A stretch of 64,000 nt of DNA from Actinernus sp. WN-2022 (GCA_030867875.1 JAOWCC010001589.1:83785537-83849536); one strand, 5' to 3'; shown: positions 45,801 through 51,530, counted from the stretch's first letter. A program made the numbers and translations. Notes: generated by a model from the sequence alone, not told the origin.

Positions 45801-48800
45801 GAATAAATTAGTTTTCCCATGCTGTCCCCGACATTGAAAAGCTGAACTAACAATTCTAATTACGGACCATTGTGTCAGTTTTGTTTGTGCTGGAGGTGTG
45901 ATTGTTTTACTTGGTATGTGGTCATCTTGAGCAAATTTACACTGAATTGAGCCGCCACACAAGCTCTATTTATTAGCGGAGAATCGGCTATCTAGTTTTT
46001 TCAAACTTATAAATTTATTTTCTCTTCACAGATTAATAAAATAGTATAACTTATTTTTTCCGAATACATCTTTGTCTAGTCGTTGGTGATTAGATTGTGG
46101 TTCCAAACGCACTGCATTGTGGTTACAAGAGCAATCAATACAACATTATAAAATTATCCCCACTACATGAATTATAACTGATGCGTTGCTCGCTTGCTTC
46201 AGGCTCGCTCCCCGCGGTTTAAAAAAGTATTACTTTAATTTGAAGTGTGACTGGTCTCTAATTGACACGTACTCATCTTTTACGATTCAGCCTTGGTGCA
46301 GTATATACACTAAAAAGCCAGCCCTTCGACAACTGAGGACTGATTCACACAGTTTTAACAAATTCAGGTGAGCTAATAGCGCACAACCTTCTATTTCCAT
46401 CGACGATAAGCGCCCATGCATTCTTTACATTCCAATACTTTTGCTGGTGTGTAATCAATCCCATGAAAATGAAATAACAAAGACGTGGCCGCTATGTTGG
46501 ATGAACTAACAAGAGAAGCTAATGAGGAATATTTTGTTAAAGAGAACCAATATGGCGGTGATGACGTAACATGTTCAGTTGGACCACACTCCTTGAAAAG
46601 TCCCTTCAAGTGTCCATCTCGGTCACACCATTATAATGTAAGGCCCATGGTTCTAAGCGTGGTCATCGTCGTAGAACTATAAGGCCGATCATTTTATCTA
46701 TCTCTTTACCCACCGACGAAGAGTTCTATTACTTGTACTAGAAGTATATGTTTGGAAGAGAAAGGACTGTGATAACACAAAAGGCTGAAAGATTGCTGCA
46801 ATGATGTGGACGGTGTAAATAATCCGGATCAAAAATGCTTGTTTTAACTAATGTGAAAATTTTGATGTCTTGACTTATAAGTTAATATACAAGGGAATGC
46901 ATCTGGGTATTAAACTGTAATGGAGCGTTTGCATAATACCCCACCACTTGAATTGGTTCATTTTTAATGCATTTTCTCAAATTCTCATACAAATCTTCTA
47001 AAAACATATCCCTGAAATTTTAAAAAACCTACCCATTTTCAACCACAAATCATTCATAGAACGCGTCTAAATATACCTAAGCTAAATGGATAATTTTGCA
47101 CAATTTGTAAGTACTTTCAAGTGATCTTTCGAAGTGATGGGTATTCTGCAATCAACCCTATAGCCAGCTATGGCTATTCAGATGTGTATAAACTGCATTC
47201 CAGTTCCTAGAACATAAACTATATATGTAGTTCCTTCAGAGCATTCACATTATTTTTCAAGTGAGAACAAGGTTGGCTGCAGAATATGTAGTTATGATAT
47301 TGAATCAGGCTGCAGAATAGCCTTGTTTCCGGTCCCGTTAGAAATTCAGTGTAGATTAATTGATTAGGGGAGCCGGGGTGGCGCAGTAGTTAAGCGCTTC
47401 GCCTCTCACCTCTGTGGCCCAGGTTCGATTCCCGGATGCGGCGCCATATGTGAGTTGAGTTTGTTGGTATCTCGCCCTTGCTCCGATGGTTTTTCTCCGG
47501 GTTCTCCGGTTTTCCTCCCTCCTCAAAAACCAACCTAAATTCCAATTCGACTTTGGAGTTCGTCGGAATACTTAAATATAAGCCTCTGGCTTGGGAGATC
47601 CCGGTAACGGCTTCCTGTATCTTCGACGTAAAATAAACCATTTATTTATTATTTATTTTTATTTTAGGGAACACAGCAATGAACTCAGTACTTTAAATTT
47701 CCCTCACCTTGTACTGTGTTGATATTCCAGTTCCTTGGCATATCAAAGTGTTGTTATAGATTAACTCTTTGCCTGAATGTAGTGTTAAGCTGTATAACCA
47801 AGTTGTACACATGTATGTGTCACTGACGTGTAGTGTTGCAACTCACACAAGATACGGCGATTAGTAACGGCTATCTAGAAAACTCAGACCTAGATTACTC
47901 AGACCTAGATTTCCCTTCAGCCAGGTTATCTTACTGTTTGTAGTTTTGGTATCTGTATATGTACAGCGAAAAGCAGAATCCAATACAGCGAGCAAGCCAA
48001 CAGAATTCACTCGGTTGTTACTGGATAGTTCAGCACACATTATGGCCGAGTTGATTCGATCAACTTCGCCAGTCTCATCTTCAAGGTGCAGACCGTGCCG
48101 ACAAAACAGACCATGTTTGACTTGATATAGTTTGGACATCAAACTTGTCGAATGCTACAGAGGTAGCACACACTTTCCTCAGTCTTTGATATATGGTGCT
48201 TGCTACCTTTTTAAACATTATTGCATTGGATTGGGAAAATTAAACACACCTCATTCACAAGGGCGTGGTCTCTGTATTTTAACAATTTAGCTACATGTTG
48301 AATGTTTGAAAAACAACATCTTTGCCATGCGAAAGAGCATACCAACATTGGTGATCCTGTAGAATTTGAGTGTTGTAGCATAAAAGGCTGTAAAGTTGCA
48401 GCGATTTGAAATTAGAGAGATTTGTATGAGAAATACCATGTTGGCCTTTACAGCCTCGCTTTCATGTATTTTCTACATTTAAAATGCCAATAACTCGACA
48501 GCAATTTGAAACATTGCTTTCAAATTGTGGTCAATTACTAATTTAGGTACGATATTTCATGTGGTATAATTTATTCTAAAAAGTACAAACATACATTGAG
48601 GACATACACGAATCTCGATTTATTTCGCGTGGGAAAACACAGGTAGCCCACACATAACCACAGGGAGTCCACTGCAAGATTAGGATGCGTTTTCGTCGAA
48701 CGCAATAATGCGCAGATATTTTTACAACCCATACTAAAACAAACCCACACACATGCTGATCGTCGTTCTTCTCTGTTTCCTATCCCAAACAGGGTTCTTG

Positions 48801-48892
48801 GCACTCTTGCTAACTACGATAAGTTCTCTGAAGCATTTCAGTGTCCGTCTGGTAGCGACATGAATCCAGTTAACAAGTGCAGTGTGTGGTAG
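18573..48892 (+). CDS. M13-family zinc metallopeptidase (neprilysin/ECE-like), 19-exon model
   Basis: Type II membrane ectoenzyme that would cleave peptides outside the cell. Exons: 18573-18879, 20754-20944, 22080-22331, 23252-23317, 24312-24422, 26361-26486, 34695-34816, 35004-35232, 37292-37390, 37924-38001, 39395-39495, 40538-40596, 40760-40811, 42145-42212, 42949-43073, 43309-43374, 45519-45614, 46291-46367, 48793-48892. All junctions are GT/AG with matching phases; the total of 2325 nt gives 774 residues, like vertebrate NEP/ECE (about 750-770). Features: cytoplasmic tail 1-30, membrane segment 31-51, KPTQ stalk, Cys pairs CDSLQC and [18 protein letters not shown] 570-573, zinc motif HEITH 611-615, third ligand E671 in ENIAD with D675, C-terminal CSVW 771-774. 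No inactivating change seen. NEP versus ECE subtype is not resolved. Confidence 0.9.
18880..20753. other. intron 1 (from exon 1C): MITE array and dispersed repeats
   Basis: Contains a block at 18925-19000 resembling 53410-53460, the 124-bp array (19413-19860), and a CTCTGATTGGTC-type repeat at 20395-20470. No additional exon is required by the protein alignment here. Confidence 0.6.
19413..19860. repeat. 124-bp tandem array derived from a MITE
   Basis: The phrase GCGCGTTTGATTGACCGTAT starts at 19535, 19659 and 19783 (spacing exactly 124), preceded by a diverged unit at 19413. The first two full units are almost identical over their whole length. The unit's start equals the terminal repeat of the MITE at 56333-56553, so a MITE end has become a satellite-like array. 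Confidence 0.85.
20754..20944 (+). CDS. M13 exon 2
   Basis: Acceptor TATAATCAG, donor GTAAGG; joins exon 1 in phase 1 to read [19 protein letters not shown], the signature start of the M13 ectodomain (Pfam Peptidase_M13_N), then a helical [20 protein letters not shown] segment. Ends in phase 0. Confidence 0.93.
20945..22079. other. intron 2; contains a 134-bp palindrome
   Basis: Non-coding, with GGGTATTAGGGAATA short tandem repeats (21047-21095) and the palindrome described separately. Nothing coding recognised. Confidence 0.6.
21503..21636. mobile_element. 134-bp near-perfect palindromic MITE
   Basis: Arms 21503-21554 and 21583-21636 pair almost completely (ATATTAAACTGGGTTAAC, GGGCCTAACCGCTAACGTCT), leaving a 28-bp centre. 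It would form a stable cruciform or RNA hairpin in intron 2. Confidence 0.8.
22080..22331 (+). CDS. M13 exon 3
   Basis: Acceptor TCCTAACAG, donor GTGTGT, phase 0 on both sides. Encodes a [20 protein letters not shown] helix, EYGGWSV, and [13 protein letters not shown] (the F-V/F-G-x-D motif of M13_N). Confidence 0.93.
22332..23251. other. intron 3
   Basis: G-rich TCATCAA-containing repeat at 22515-22640 similar to 28851-28990, then an AT-rich stretch with ATTAATAAAAGTC that resembles a retroelement tail. No exon. Confidence 0.55.
23252..23317 (+). CDS. M13 exon 4
   Basis: 66-nt exon, acceptor CCTGTAG, donor GTAAGC, phase 0-0; encodes [20 protein letters not shown], equivalent to the Q-x-G-L-G-L-x-x-R-D-Y-Y segment of NEP. 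Confidence 0.88.
23501..23834. repeat. 21-bp minisatellite, about 16 units
   Basis: Unit ACAGTCACGTGCTGATATAA plus T, repeated 16 times with substitutions (CGTGC/CGTAC/CATGC). Because 21 is a multiple of three, the minus strand stays open and would read YQHVTVL repeats; that frame is an artefact. Most units contain CACGTG, the E-box core. It lies in intron 4. Confidence 0.93.
24312..24422 (+). CDS. M13 exon 5
   Basis: Acceptor TTTTTGCAG, donor GTAAAG, phase 0-0. Encodes [18 protein letters not shown] and the FNFEVKLAK helix (NEP: F-E-x-x-L-A). Confidence 0.92.
24537..24690. mobile_element. 154-bp MITE in intron 5
   Basis: Ends TTGTGGCGTCGAAATA and TATTTCGACACCACAA are inverted, with inner TCCGCGGACATTATATG and ATAATGTCCAAGGACA also pairing. 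No coding content. Confidence 0.65.
24691..26360. other. rest of intron 5
   Basis: No exon required. Contains a tRNA-like stretch at 26194-26255 (minus). Short open frames at 25381-26027 have no recognisable features. Confidence 0.5.
26194..26255 (-). tRNA. tRNA-like fragment / SINE head
   Basis: Minus strand has GTGTGGTTGTCAC (box A-like) and GAGGTTCGAGTCCTC (box B and T-arm). The 5' half of the acceptor does not pair with the 3' CTCCACGA end, so this is a truncated tRNA pseudogene or tRNA-derived SINE head, not a functional tRNA. Confidence 0.4.
26361..26486 (+). CDS. M13 exon 6
   Basis: 126 nt, acceptor TTTTAATAG, donor GTAAGT, phase 0-0. Encodes a 42-residue charged segment with [18 protein letters not shown], ending CIDTGFD. 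Its length and position match the linker between the FEVKLA helix and the F-L-x-F-x-N segment of NEP, but the sequence is poorly conserved, so this is the least certain exon of the model. Confidence 0.7.
26780..26880 (-). ncRNA. PLE-type hammerhead-like motif (intron 6)
   Basis: Minus strand near 26826-26866 reads GCU-CUGACGA, a GGGC...GCUC hairpin, GAAACGUC, then AGC. GCU/AGC form stem I, ACGU is a palindromic two-pair stem III, and C follows as the cleavage base. This is the layout of PLE pseudo-LTR hammerheads. It indicates the tail of a second, different PLE; no RT remains. Confidence 0.5.
26881..28215. other. intron 6, first part
   Basis: An open stretch at 27511-27819 (+) would encode 102 residues with one hydrophobic segment; no family is recognised and it is not called. 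A 43-bp direct repeat (GCACTAGTGTATCCTCGTGT) lies at 28110-28190. Confidence 0.45.
28216..28324. mobile_element. short foldback MITE with 12-bp flanking repeat
   Basis: Inverted ends GCCTGCAATGCAGGCGTTT and AAACGCCTGTATTGCAGGC enclose about 50 bp. CTCGCAATATAG occurs at 28216-28227 and 28313-28324, consistent with a target duplication of 9-12 bp as made by Mutator-like elements. Confidence 0.65.
28851..29910. mobile_element. 1.06-kb TIR element (GGGAGTGTACG ends)
   Basis: Left GGGAGTGTACGTTTTTATTG and right inverse CATTAAAAACGTACACTCCC, each followed inward by a G- or C-rich tract and AGGGTCATC motifs. No transposase. A diverged copy of one end appears at 22510-22640. Confidence 0.65.
29911..31042. 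other. intron 6, middle part; PLE-like tail at 30715-30850
   Basis: Minus-strand CUGAUGA-A-GAAACGUU at about 30803-30822 looks like a hammerhead core that has lost stem II, inside sequence of pseudo-LTR style. The rest shows no coding content. Confidence 0.4.
31043..31237 (+). pseudogene. CR1-like ORF1 C-terminal fragment (SGNH esterase-like)
   Basis: The last 64 codons of an ORF1: [19 protein letters not shown], then [13 protein letters not shown]. Many CR1-type ORF1 proteins end in an SGNH-type lipase/esterase domain whose last block is D-x-x-H-L-N-x-x-G; the G-L-H-L-N-x-x-G seen here fits, though the catalytic Asp position reads Asn/Ser. The rest of ORF1 is missing by 5' truncation. Confidence 0.55.
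31328..34132 (+). CDS. CR1-like ORF2: EEP endonuclease and reverse transcriptase
   Basis: Uninterrupted 934-residue frame. It nicks target DNA and copies the element RNA. N-terminal EEP (APE-like) endonuclease: ALNETWLD (Glu metal ligand), [17 protein letters not shown] (D128, N130), GISDHSLIY (D195-H196). [67 protein letters not shown], catalytic YADD (662-665), [11 protein letters not shown], and the C-terminal CCIVWDSC region. The frame is also open upstream of the Met at 31328 ([19 protein letters not shown]), which includes the true start of the EEP fold, so the real start is probably upstream near 31238-31270. No stops, so a recent, possibly competent ORF2. Confidence 0.92.
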   Translation: MRVLLADNPIDVLALNETWLDQSVSDNDIYISGYEIIRRDRGFRGADGKTYGGVCFYVRSNVNFSARLDLSIDELENLCIEIHKPNSNPFLITTWYRPPDSKVDKMIFFETFIGRLDAENVEYHLLGDLNCNVGASVFDHNTGLLTGIAELYGLEQLISEPTRITESSSTTIDLIFTNALDKIVCSGVSHVGISDHSLIYSFRKLSIGLFSRGHSTTTYRSFKNFDPDSFRNDINSQDWEGITESNNPNRMWHAWKATFMKVVDRHAPMRTRRVRNSNSPWITPELKQLMRDRDILKIKAIQSKDPYDWSAFKKARNFVNGEIKRTKEVHYKTAFHENENNIKKTWGIINELTSRKQNNSHIKEIVCNGSPVTDSNQLCETFNNHFADIGPKLAERIPRSENISHLDYLAPRNSNDCLDGGNFQIKQTNPAVVFSLLSKLCKSKATGLDKISARLFRICPDLIAESLCAIFNCSITTGIFPDEWKCAKVIPLFKQGQRRDLDNYRPISIIPVIAKVFERIVYNQVHDFLIENKLLSDSQSGFRSLHSTVTALLEATNNWAYNIDRGNVNAVVFLDLKKAFDTVDHGILLSKLNAYGFGGKASNWFKSYLYERNQKCFVNGQLSSTRSLRCGIPQGTILGPLLFLIYINDLPNCLAHSQPRMYADDTHLTFASNNVDDINYYVNQDLASVNHWLVANKLTLNQSKTEFMVIGSRQRLSTFQSAPILAIDGVPIKQVPHTKSLGVHIDQNLSWNVHIKGLTKKIASGIGALKRVRNCVPDKTMHSIYNSLIQPHFNYCCIVWDSCSITCATKLQKLQNRAARVLSFSNYDADADILIERFGWKKLASQRKFQTAVMVYKSMNGLAPDYMRSMFTYRNVTSYSLRDTEGKLAIPMPRTNYLKDSFGYKGAVLWDSLSVGLRQANNLSSFRAGCFEQV
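34382..34694. other. end of intron 6
   Basis: Non-coding AT-rich sequence up to the acceptor GCTGCAG before exon 7. Confidence 0.6.
34695..34816 (+). CDS. M13 exon 7
   Basis: Acceptor GCTGCAG, donor GTAAGT, phase 0 to 2. Encodes [20 protein letters not shown] and [16 protein letters not shown], matching the W-L-x-F-x-N and Y-L-K-x-L-x-x-L segments of M13_N. Confidence 0.92.
34817..35003. other. intron 7
   Basis: Short intron, no features. Confidence 0.6.
35004..35232 (+). CDS. M13 exon 8
   Basis: Acceptor TCTAACAG, donor GTAAGA, phase 2 to 0. Encodes [20 protein letters not shown], the [10 protein letters not shown] core (conserved Trp-x-x-Cys) and [17 protein letters not shown]. Confidence 0.94.
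35233..37291. other. intron 8; MITE at 35834-36087
   Basis: Apart from the MITE, no coding or RNA feature is recognised. Confidence 0.5.
35834..36087. mobile_element. 254-bp MITE with CACGTGA-containing ends
   Basis: Left GCCCTTTGCAGGACCTGGTC and inverse GACCAGGTCCTGCAAAGGGT at the right, continued by TCACGTGA and CTTTTTAGC, about 38 bp of TIR. No coding content. Confidence 0.75.
37292..37390 (+). CDS. M13 exon 9
   Basis: Acceptor CTTTTCAG, donor GTTTGT, phase 0-0. Encodes [20 protein letters not shown] and [13 protein letters not shown], the V-x-x-M-x-x-x-I-R-x-A-F and W-M-D motifs of M13. Confidence 0.94.
37924..38001 (+). CDS. M13 exon 10
   Basis: Acceptor TTTTTTAG, donor GTAATG, phase 0-0. 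Encodes [20 protein letters not shown], the I-G-Y-P segment of M13. Confidence 0.94.
38347..39031. mobile_element. 685-bp MITE rich in CGATCG, TAA duplication
   Basis: Inverted ends AGCCTGGTTTCCATATAATC and GATTATATGGAAATCAGGCT, flanked by TAA (38344-38346, 39032-39034) as for Harbinger-type insertion. The interior is full of GATCGTCC and CGATCG motifs in both orientations (38370-38480, 38820-39000). Confidence 0.75.
39040..39394. repeat. dispersed repeat copy (also at 41030-41340 and 48300-48570)
   Basis: Shares with the other two copies blocks such as GAATTGCTGTTGAGTTATA / ATAACTCAACAGCAATTC and CTCTTTCATGTGGTAA / CATGTGAAAGAGCATG, here in inverse orientation. Three copies in three introns of one gene. 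Family unknown. Confidence 0.5.
39395..39495 (+). CDS. M13 exon 11
   Basis: Two acceptors compete: TATATAG at 39394 and TTTACAG at 39401. Only the first keeps phase 0 and reads [20 protein letters not shown] then GIAVDRDA (M13: N-x-x-x-x-F, V-D-R-x-x-W). Donor GTAAGT at 39496, phase 2. Confidence 0.9.
39773..40097. mobile_element. 325-bp foldback MITE (AGGAGYCCATTACC family)
   Basis: Left CAGGAGCCCATTACCCGGAG and right inverse CTCCGGGTAATGGACTCCTG; inner GATGCAGCGTTTT and AACCCGGTTTGTAAAAACGC blocks also pair. Related copies or ends lie at 53060-53230, 53299-53583 and 53795-53830. Confidence 0.75.
40538..40596 (+). CDS. M13 exon 12
   Basis: Acceptor TTTAAAG, donor GTGAGT, phase 2 to 1. Encodes [23 protein letters not shown] is the family's N-A-Y-Y/F motif that binds the substrate backbone; the Ala-to-Gly change is mild. 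Confidence 0.94.
40760..40811 (+). CDS. M13 exon 13
   Basis: 52 nt, acceptor GTGCTCAG, donor GTAAGC, phase 1 to 2. Encodes [17 protein letters not shown], the F-P-A-G-I-L-Q-P-P-F-F segment of M13. Confidence 0.95.
41030..41340. repeat. dispersed repeat copy (also at 39040-39394 and 48300-48570)
   Basis: Contains CATGTGAAAGAGCATG, ATTTGAGTACAGCC, CCAGCCTCGCTTTAGTG and ATAACTCAACAGCAATTC, all present in the 48300-48570 copy in the same order. Confidence 0.6.
42145..42212 (+). CDS. M13 exon 14 (zinc-binding HEITH)
   Basis: Acceptor TTGTTAG, donor GTAGGC, phase 2 to 1. Encodes [20 protein letters not shown] followed by SSG: the catalytic helix with zinc ligands His611 and His615 and the general base Glu612. 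Confidence 0.97.
42213..42948. other. intron 14
   Basis: A poly-C run at 42400-42420 and an inverted pair (ATTTATGGACACTGAGTG / CACTCAGTAGTGTCCATA, about 42671-42776) suggest another small foldback. No exon. Confidence 0.5.
42949..43073 (+). CDS. M13 exon 15
   Basis: Acceptor TTTCTTAG, donor GTAAGT, phase 1 to 0. Encodes [30 protein letters not shown] (G-N-x-x-D-W-W and C-x-x-x-Q-Y/F motifs). Confidence 0.95.
43309..43374 (+). CDS. M13 exon 16 (ENIAD)
   Basis: Acceptor TATTCCAG, donor GTAAGC, phase 0-0. Encodes [20 protein letters not shown]: Glu671 is the third zinc ligand and Asp675 orients the catalytic histidine. Confidence 0.97.
43580..43925 (+). mobile_element. Penelope-like element 3' remnant in intron 16
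   Basis: The + strand reads [20 protein letters not shown] then LGMNKRDET, clearly homologous to the C-terminus of the PLE at 5064-8150 (NRDSIRKAREATLITQART, LNIRDES) but diverged, so a different family or older copy. Downstream at 43876-43911 is a hammerhead-like fold: (C/U)CGAAGA, ATCGGC-CGT-GCCGAT hairpin, GAAAUAUU, with flanking CUUUCC/GGAAGA pairing. RT is absent. Confidence 0.75.
43946..44252. mobile_element. 307-bp MITE
   Basis: Ends CAATAGACCATTTTCTCAAG and inverse CTGAGAAAATGGTCTATTG; next TATGCGCACGCA / TGCGTGCGCATA also pair. Inserted directly after the PLE remnant. Confidence 0.75.
44321..44826. mobile_element. 506-bp foldback element with internal tandem units
   Basis: Ends GGCCTGGTTCACACTAGCGA and an inverse AGCGAGATACACATG...-type right end closing TGTGAACCAGGCC. 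Inside, about four units of roughly 85 bp repeat (CACACTAGTGATATAAGC, CAACATACACAGACGCAGTA, GCATTGGTCATTAGCGGTAC). Confidence 0.75.
44841..45049. mobile_element. 209-bp foldback MITE (GGATTGGGCTACCTGTGG family)
   Basis: Long inverted arms: TTAATTTGTTTCGGATTGGG and the inverse with CCCAATCCAAACACAAATTA, continued by GTGGCGCG. One arm of the same family recurs alone at 53960-54030. Confidence 0.7.
45519..45614 (+). CDS. M13 exon 17
   Basis: Acceptor TCTGACAG, donor GTACTT, phase 0-0. Encodes [20 protein letters not shown], then [13 protein letters not shown], a highly conserved M13 block. Confidence 0.96.
45615..46290. other. intron 17
   Basis: No supported feature. Confidence 0.5.
46291..46367 (+). 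CDS. M13 exon 18
   Basis: Acceptor GATTCAG, donor GTGAGC, phase 0 to 2. Encodes [20 protein letters not shown] then SFNKF, the W-C-S...T-D-x-H-S segment. Found by looking for the block expected between exons 17 and 19; its fit in phase at both ends supports it. Confidence 0.92.
46368..47366. other. intron 18, first part
   Basis: Contains a diverged copy of the foldback interior at 46430-46620 (AACAAGAGAAGCTAATGAGG, compare 53850-53880). No coding content. Confidence 0.5.
47367..47666 (+). mobile_element. tRNA-derived SINE
   Basis: Pol III-type head AGCCGGGGTGGCGCAGTAGT with box A (TGGCGCAGTAGTTAAGC) and box B (GGTTCGATTCCCGG at 47422), then a central part with CTCCGGTTTTCCTCCCTCCT and CAAAAACCAACC, and a TTTATTTATTATTTATTTTT tail. 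About 300 bp. It looks complete; the tail could match a CR1-like partner. Family name not assigned. Confidence 0.85.
48300..48570. repeat. dispersed repeat copy (also at 39040-39394 and 41030-41340)
   Basis: Contains CATGCGAAAGAGCATACC, AATTTGAGTGTTGTAGC, ACAGCCTCGCTTTCATG and CGACAGCAATTTGAAACATT in the same order as the copy in intron 13. Confidence 0.6.
48793..48892 (+). CDS. M13 exon 19 (C-terminus)
   Basis: Acceptor CCAAACAG, phase 2. Encodes [20 protein letters not shown], then [12 protein letters not shown] and TAG (48890-48892). The C-x-x-W end is the invariant M13 terminus, with the Cys in a disulfide and the Trp packing on the active-site helix. An AATAAA signal is not obvious in the next 60 bases. 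Confidence 0.97.
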
Positions 48893-49071
48893 AGGAGGAG
48901 TAGCTTTGGCCTCACATTTCCTTCTAGGATTGTTACATTCAGTAGGGAGAAATAACTATTTTTTTAAGTTGGGACTTGGGATGAGGGCGAGAGGGGGTCA
49001 AGCTGAGATTGTGCTGGTAACAATCGGTTTTCAAGTTGTCTGTGAGGTTTAATGTCAAGTAGGCCATGAAC

Positions 49072-49380
49072 TTCCCTGCTAGCAGATAGAGGTCTCTCTC
49101 TGTCTTGGTAAAATGGAAGGCGAGGGAGAGACCTCTGCCGACATCCGACGCTACCCGTCCACATTCATGGACGAGTCAAACCAGTTTCGAAAACACGTTT
49201 TACCGGAAATAGCTGTACGCGTCAGTTGTTTCGTGCGCTCATAAGTACACGTACGATTGCGTCACTTGTTGCCAAGGAAACTTCACGCATGCGCGACAGA
49301 GAAAGTGTTGGATGTCGGCAGAGGTCTCTCCCTCGCCTTCCATTTTACCAAGACAGAGAGAGACCTCTGCTAGCAGGGAA
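49072..49380. mobile_element. 309-bp MITE with perfect 9-bp target duplication
   Basis: Ends TTCCCTGCTAGCAG and CTGCTAGCAGGGAA, then long pairing arms with GTCTTGGTAAAATGGAAGGC and the inverse. GCCATGAAC flanks it at 49063-49071 and 49381-49389. A 9-bp duplication is typical of Mutator-like elements. Confidence 0.85.
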
Positions 49381-49584
49381 GCCATGAACAAATGAGAAAG
49401 AACTGGCGCCAACGACGATATATATATATTGCCTTAAAATGTTCTTGTAAAGTTGGATTGCCGTACCGGAATGACTTTATTTAACGACGTAGCAACATCC
49501 AGTTATAATGTGAAAGAACTGGGCAGCGGGTTTCAGTTCATTCATAGTTGTGTATGTATTAGTAATGGCGTGCACATAACATGT

Positions 49585-50800
49585 TTTAAAGTGCTACTGC
49601 GATCAAATTACACTTTTCCTGTTTTCTTCAGCTTCGGAAAGTAAAAGTACTGAATACTTACCATTTCAAATCTTAAAGTGCAAGTAAAGCCATAAAACAA
49701 CATTAACTCTTTTTGCTCCAAATTCTATTTCTAATATACTTCAGTTGTCTAAATTAGTTTTCTTTGAGAGGCAGTAGCAGAAATTCAACTAGAATAAACG
49801 CTACCCGAATTGCGGGATTGATTCATCTTGTGATGTCACAATGAAAACCTACGGCATTTTATTGTAGTTGTTTTCTTTAAGGAGAGAGTTGATTCATCTT
49901 ATGACGTCACAGGATCCATGAAAAGTAACCAAAAGTAGGGATTAAATGCCAGAAATGGTACAAAATTTGCAAGATTAATACCTTTTTGTGAGAAACAAAC
50001 GGCACAATAATAGATTTTGTAGGAAATATTTTAAAACTAGACTCACTAATGCTAACGAGTTGAAGAGCAATAGGTTTTTACTGACTGCACGATGTCTAAC
50101 GATGTTTCTAGATCCATCCCTTAATACATGTAACCACCTTTCGTTTACATATATGTTTTTAATTGTATAATTCTAAAGCTATAGTGTTTATATTTTATTC
50201 AATGTTTTTTTCATATCTTCCCAATAATGTATATTCCTTTTTGAGTAGTTAAATAATTATCTATTATGTCTTATAATGTTTCTATCTTGGCATATAATAG
50301 TTAGGAGGACCAGATTGGAAACAAGTGTAAACTTTATCTCCATATCCTCATTAAATAAAGTGTTGTTATTATTATTATTATTATTATATAATTTTTGATT
50401 TTTTTGACATTATACTTGCACTTTAAGTCAAAATTCCTATGGGAAGTCTGGTTTGTTTAGCCATCATTTCTGTCCACCATTACTCGTTCTAAGGAACCCA
50501 ATAAAATAGACGTGGCTACTTTAGGAAGAAACAGGTCTTTTTTATGTCGGAACGTCTAGAAAGCTTGTACTCAATGTGAACCTTATAAAATGCATTCTAG
50601 TCTCTGTGTCGTGCACCTGTTGCTTAGATGACGTCATGAAAAGACCGCTCAACAGGATCGCTCGTTTGTAATCCGAGTAAAACAATCAGCCTTCCCGTAG
50701 GAATTTCAACTTAAAATTTGAAATGGTAAGTATTTAGTACTTTTACTTTCCGAAGCTGAAGAAAACAGGAAAAGTGTAATTTGATCGCAGAGCGCTTTAA
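49585..50800. mobile_element. 1.2-kb element with about 100-bp inverted ends
   Basis: Left TTTAAAGTGCTACTGCGATC and right inverse of TTAAAGCGCT; between them TCAAATTACACTTTTCCTG and CTTCAGCTTCGGAAAGTAAA pair over about 100 bp. Inside, 49960-50390 resembles a non-LTR tail ending TTATTATTATTATTATTATT, so one element has been inserted in another. Confidence 0.65.
50285..50390 (+). mobile_element. CR1-like 3' tail
   Basis: TTAGGAGGACCAGATTGGAA followed by ATTAAATAAAGTGTTGTTAT and a TTA microsatellite, the style of CR1 3' ends seen at 14205-14290 and 34190-34380. No RT coding part was recognised upstream. Confidence 0.45.
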
Positions 50801-51006
50801 GTAGGATCAGAATTACAAACTCCGCTAAGTATTCTGGTAATACAGAAAAATAAAATAAAAACTTTTGTTAAAACTATCTCAGAATGGAACTGCCACTCTA
50901 TGTAGTTTCAAGCTCTACTTTTACTACATTTACAAATAAGCTTAACTTGATAACACCTACACGTATTAGTATCAGTGCCAACACTTCCTCCCCCTGTGGC
51001 GATTAT

Positions 51007-51405
51007 TTTAGATATCAATTCTACATCAAGTGAATAGTAGAATGGTACAATATATCTTGCTTTGAATGCTGTGCCGCTGAGTTAAGGATGTTTTAATATC
51101 CAAAATGCTAATTACATGACGTCAGGGGAGGCATCAATTATTATACAATTTTTTTTTGTTACAATTAAACAAATTATCAGTGTTATACCCATATGGTTGA
51201 AATAAAATGATGTTAGAAATTTGTTTTCCTATATCAGTAGAAACGCCCATTCACAACCAGTAAGAAGCGATTGCAGATACCTCGCCTGACGTCATGTAAT
51301 TAGCATTTTGGTTATTAAAACCTCCTTAACTCAGCGGCACAGCATTCAAAGCAAAATATATTTTACCATTCTACTATTCACTTGGTTGAGAACTGATATC
51401 TAAAA
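51007..51405. mobile_element. 399-bp MITE with about 125-bp arms
   Basis: TTTAGATATCAATTCT at left and AGAACTGATATCTAAA at right, continued by GCTTTGAATGCTGTGCCGCT, GAGTTAAGGATGTTTTAATA and CTAATTACATGACGTCA and their inverses. Confidence 0.8.
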
Positions 51406-51530
51406 TAAAAAAATAAGCTTCATAGGCACTTTAACTGAATAACACCTACACGTATCAGTATATATGTAACCTCTTCCTTCCCTGTGTTACTCCACTAGGA
51501 GAGTTTTGTCGCAGTAGTCAATAGTTAATA

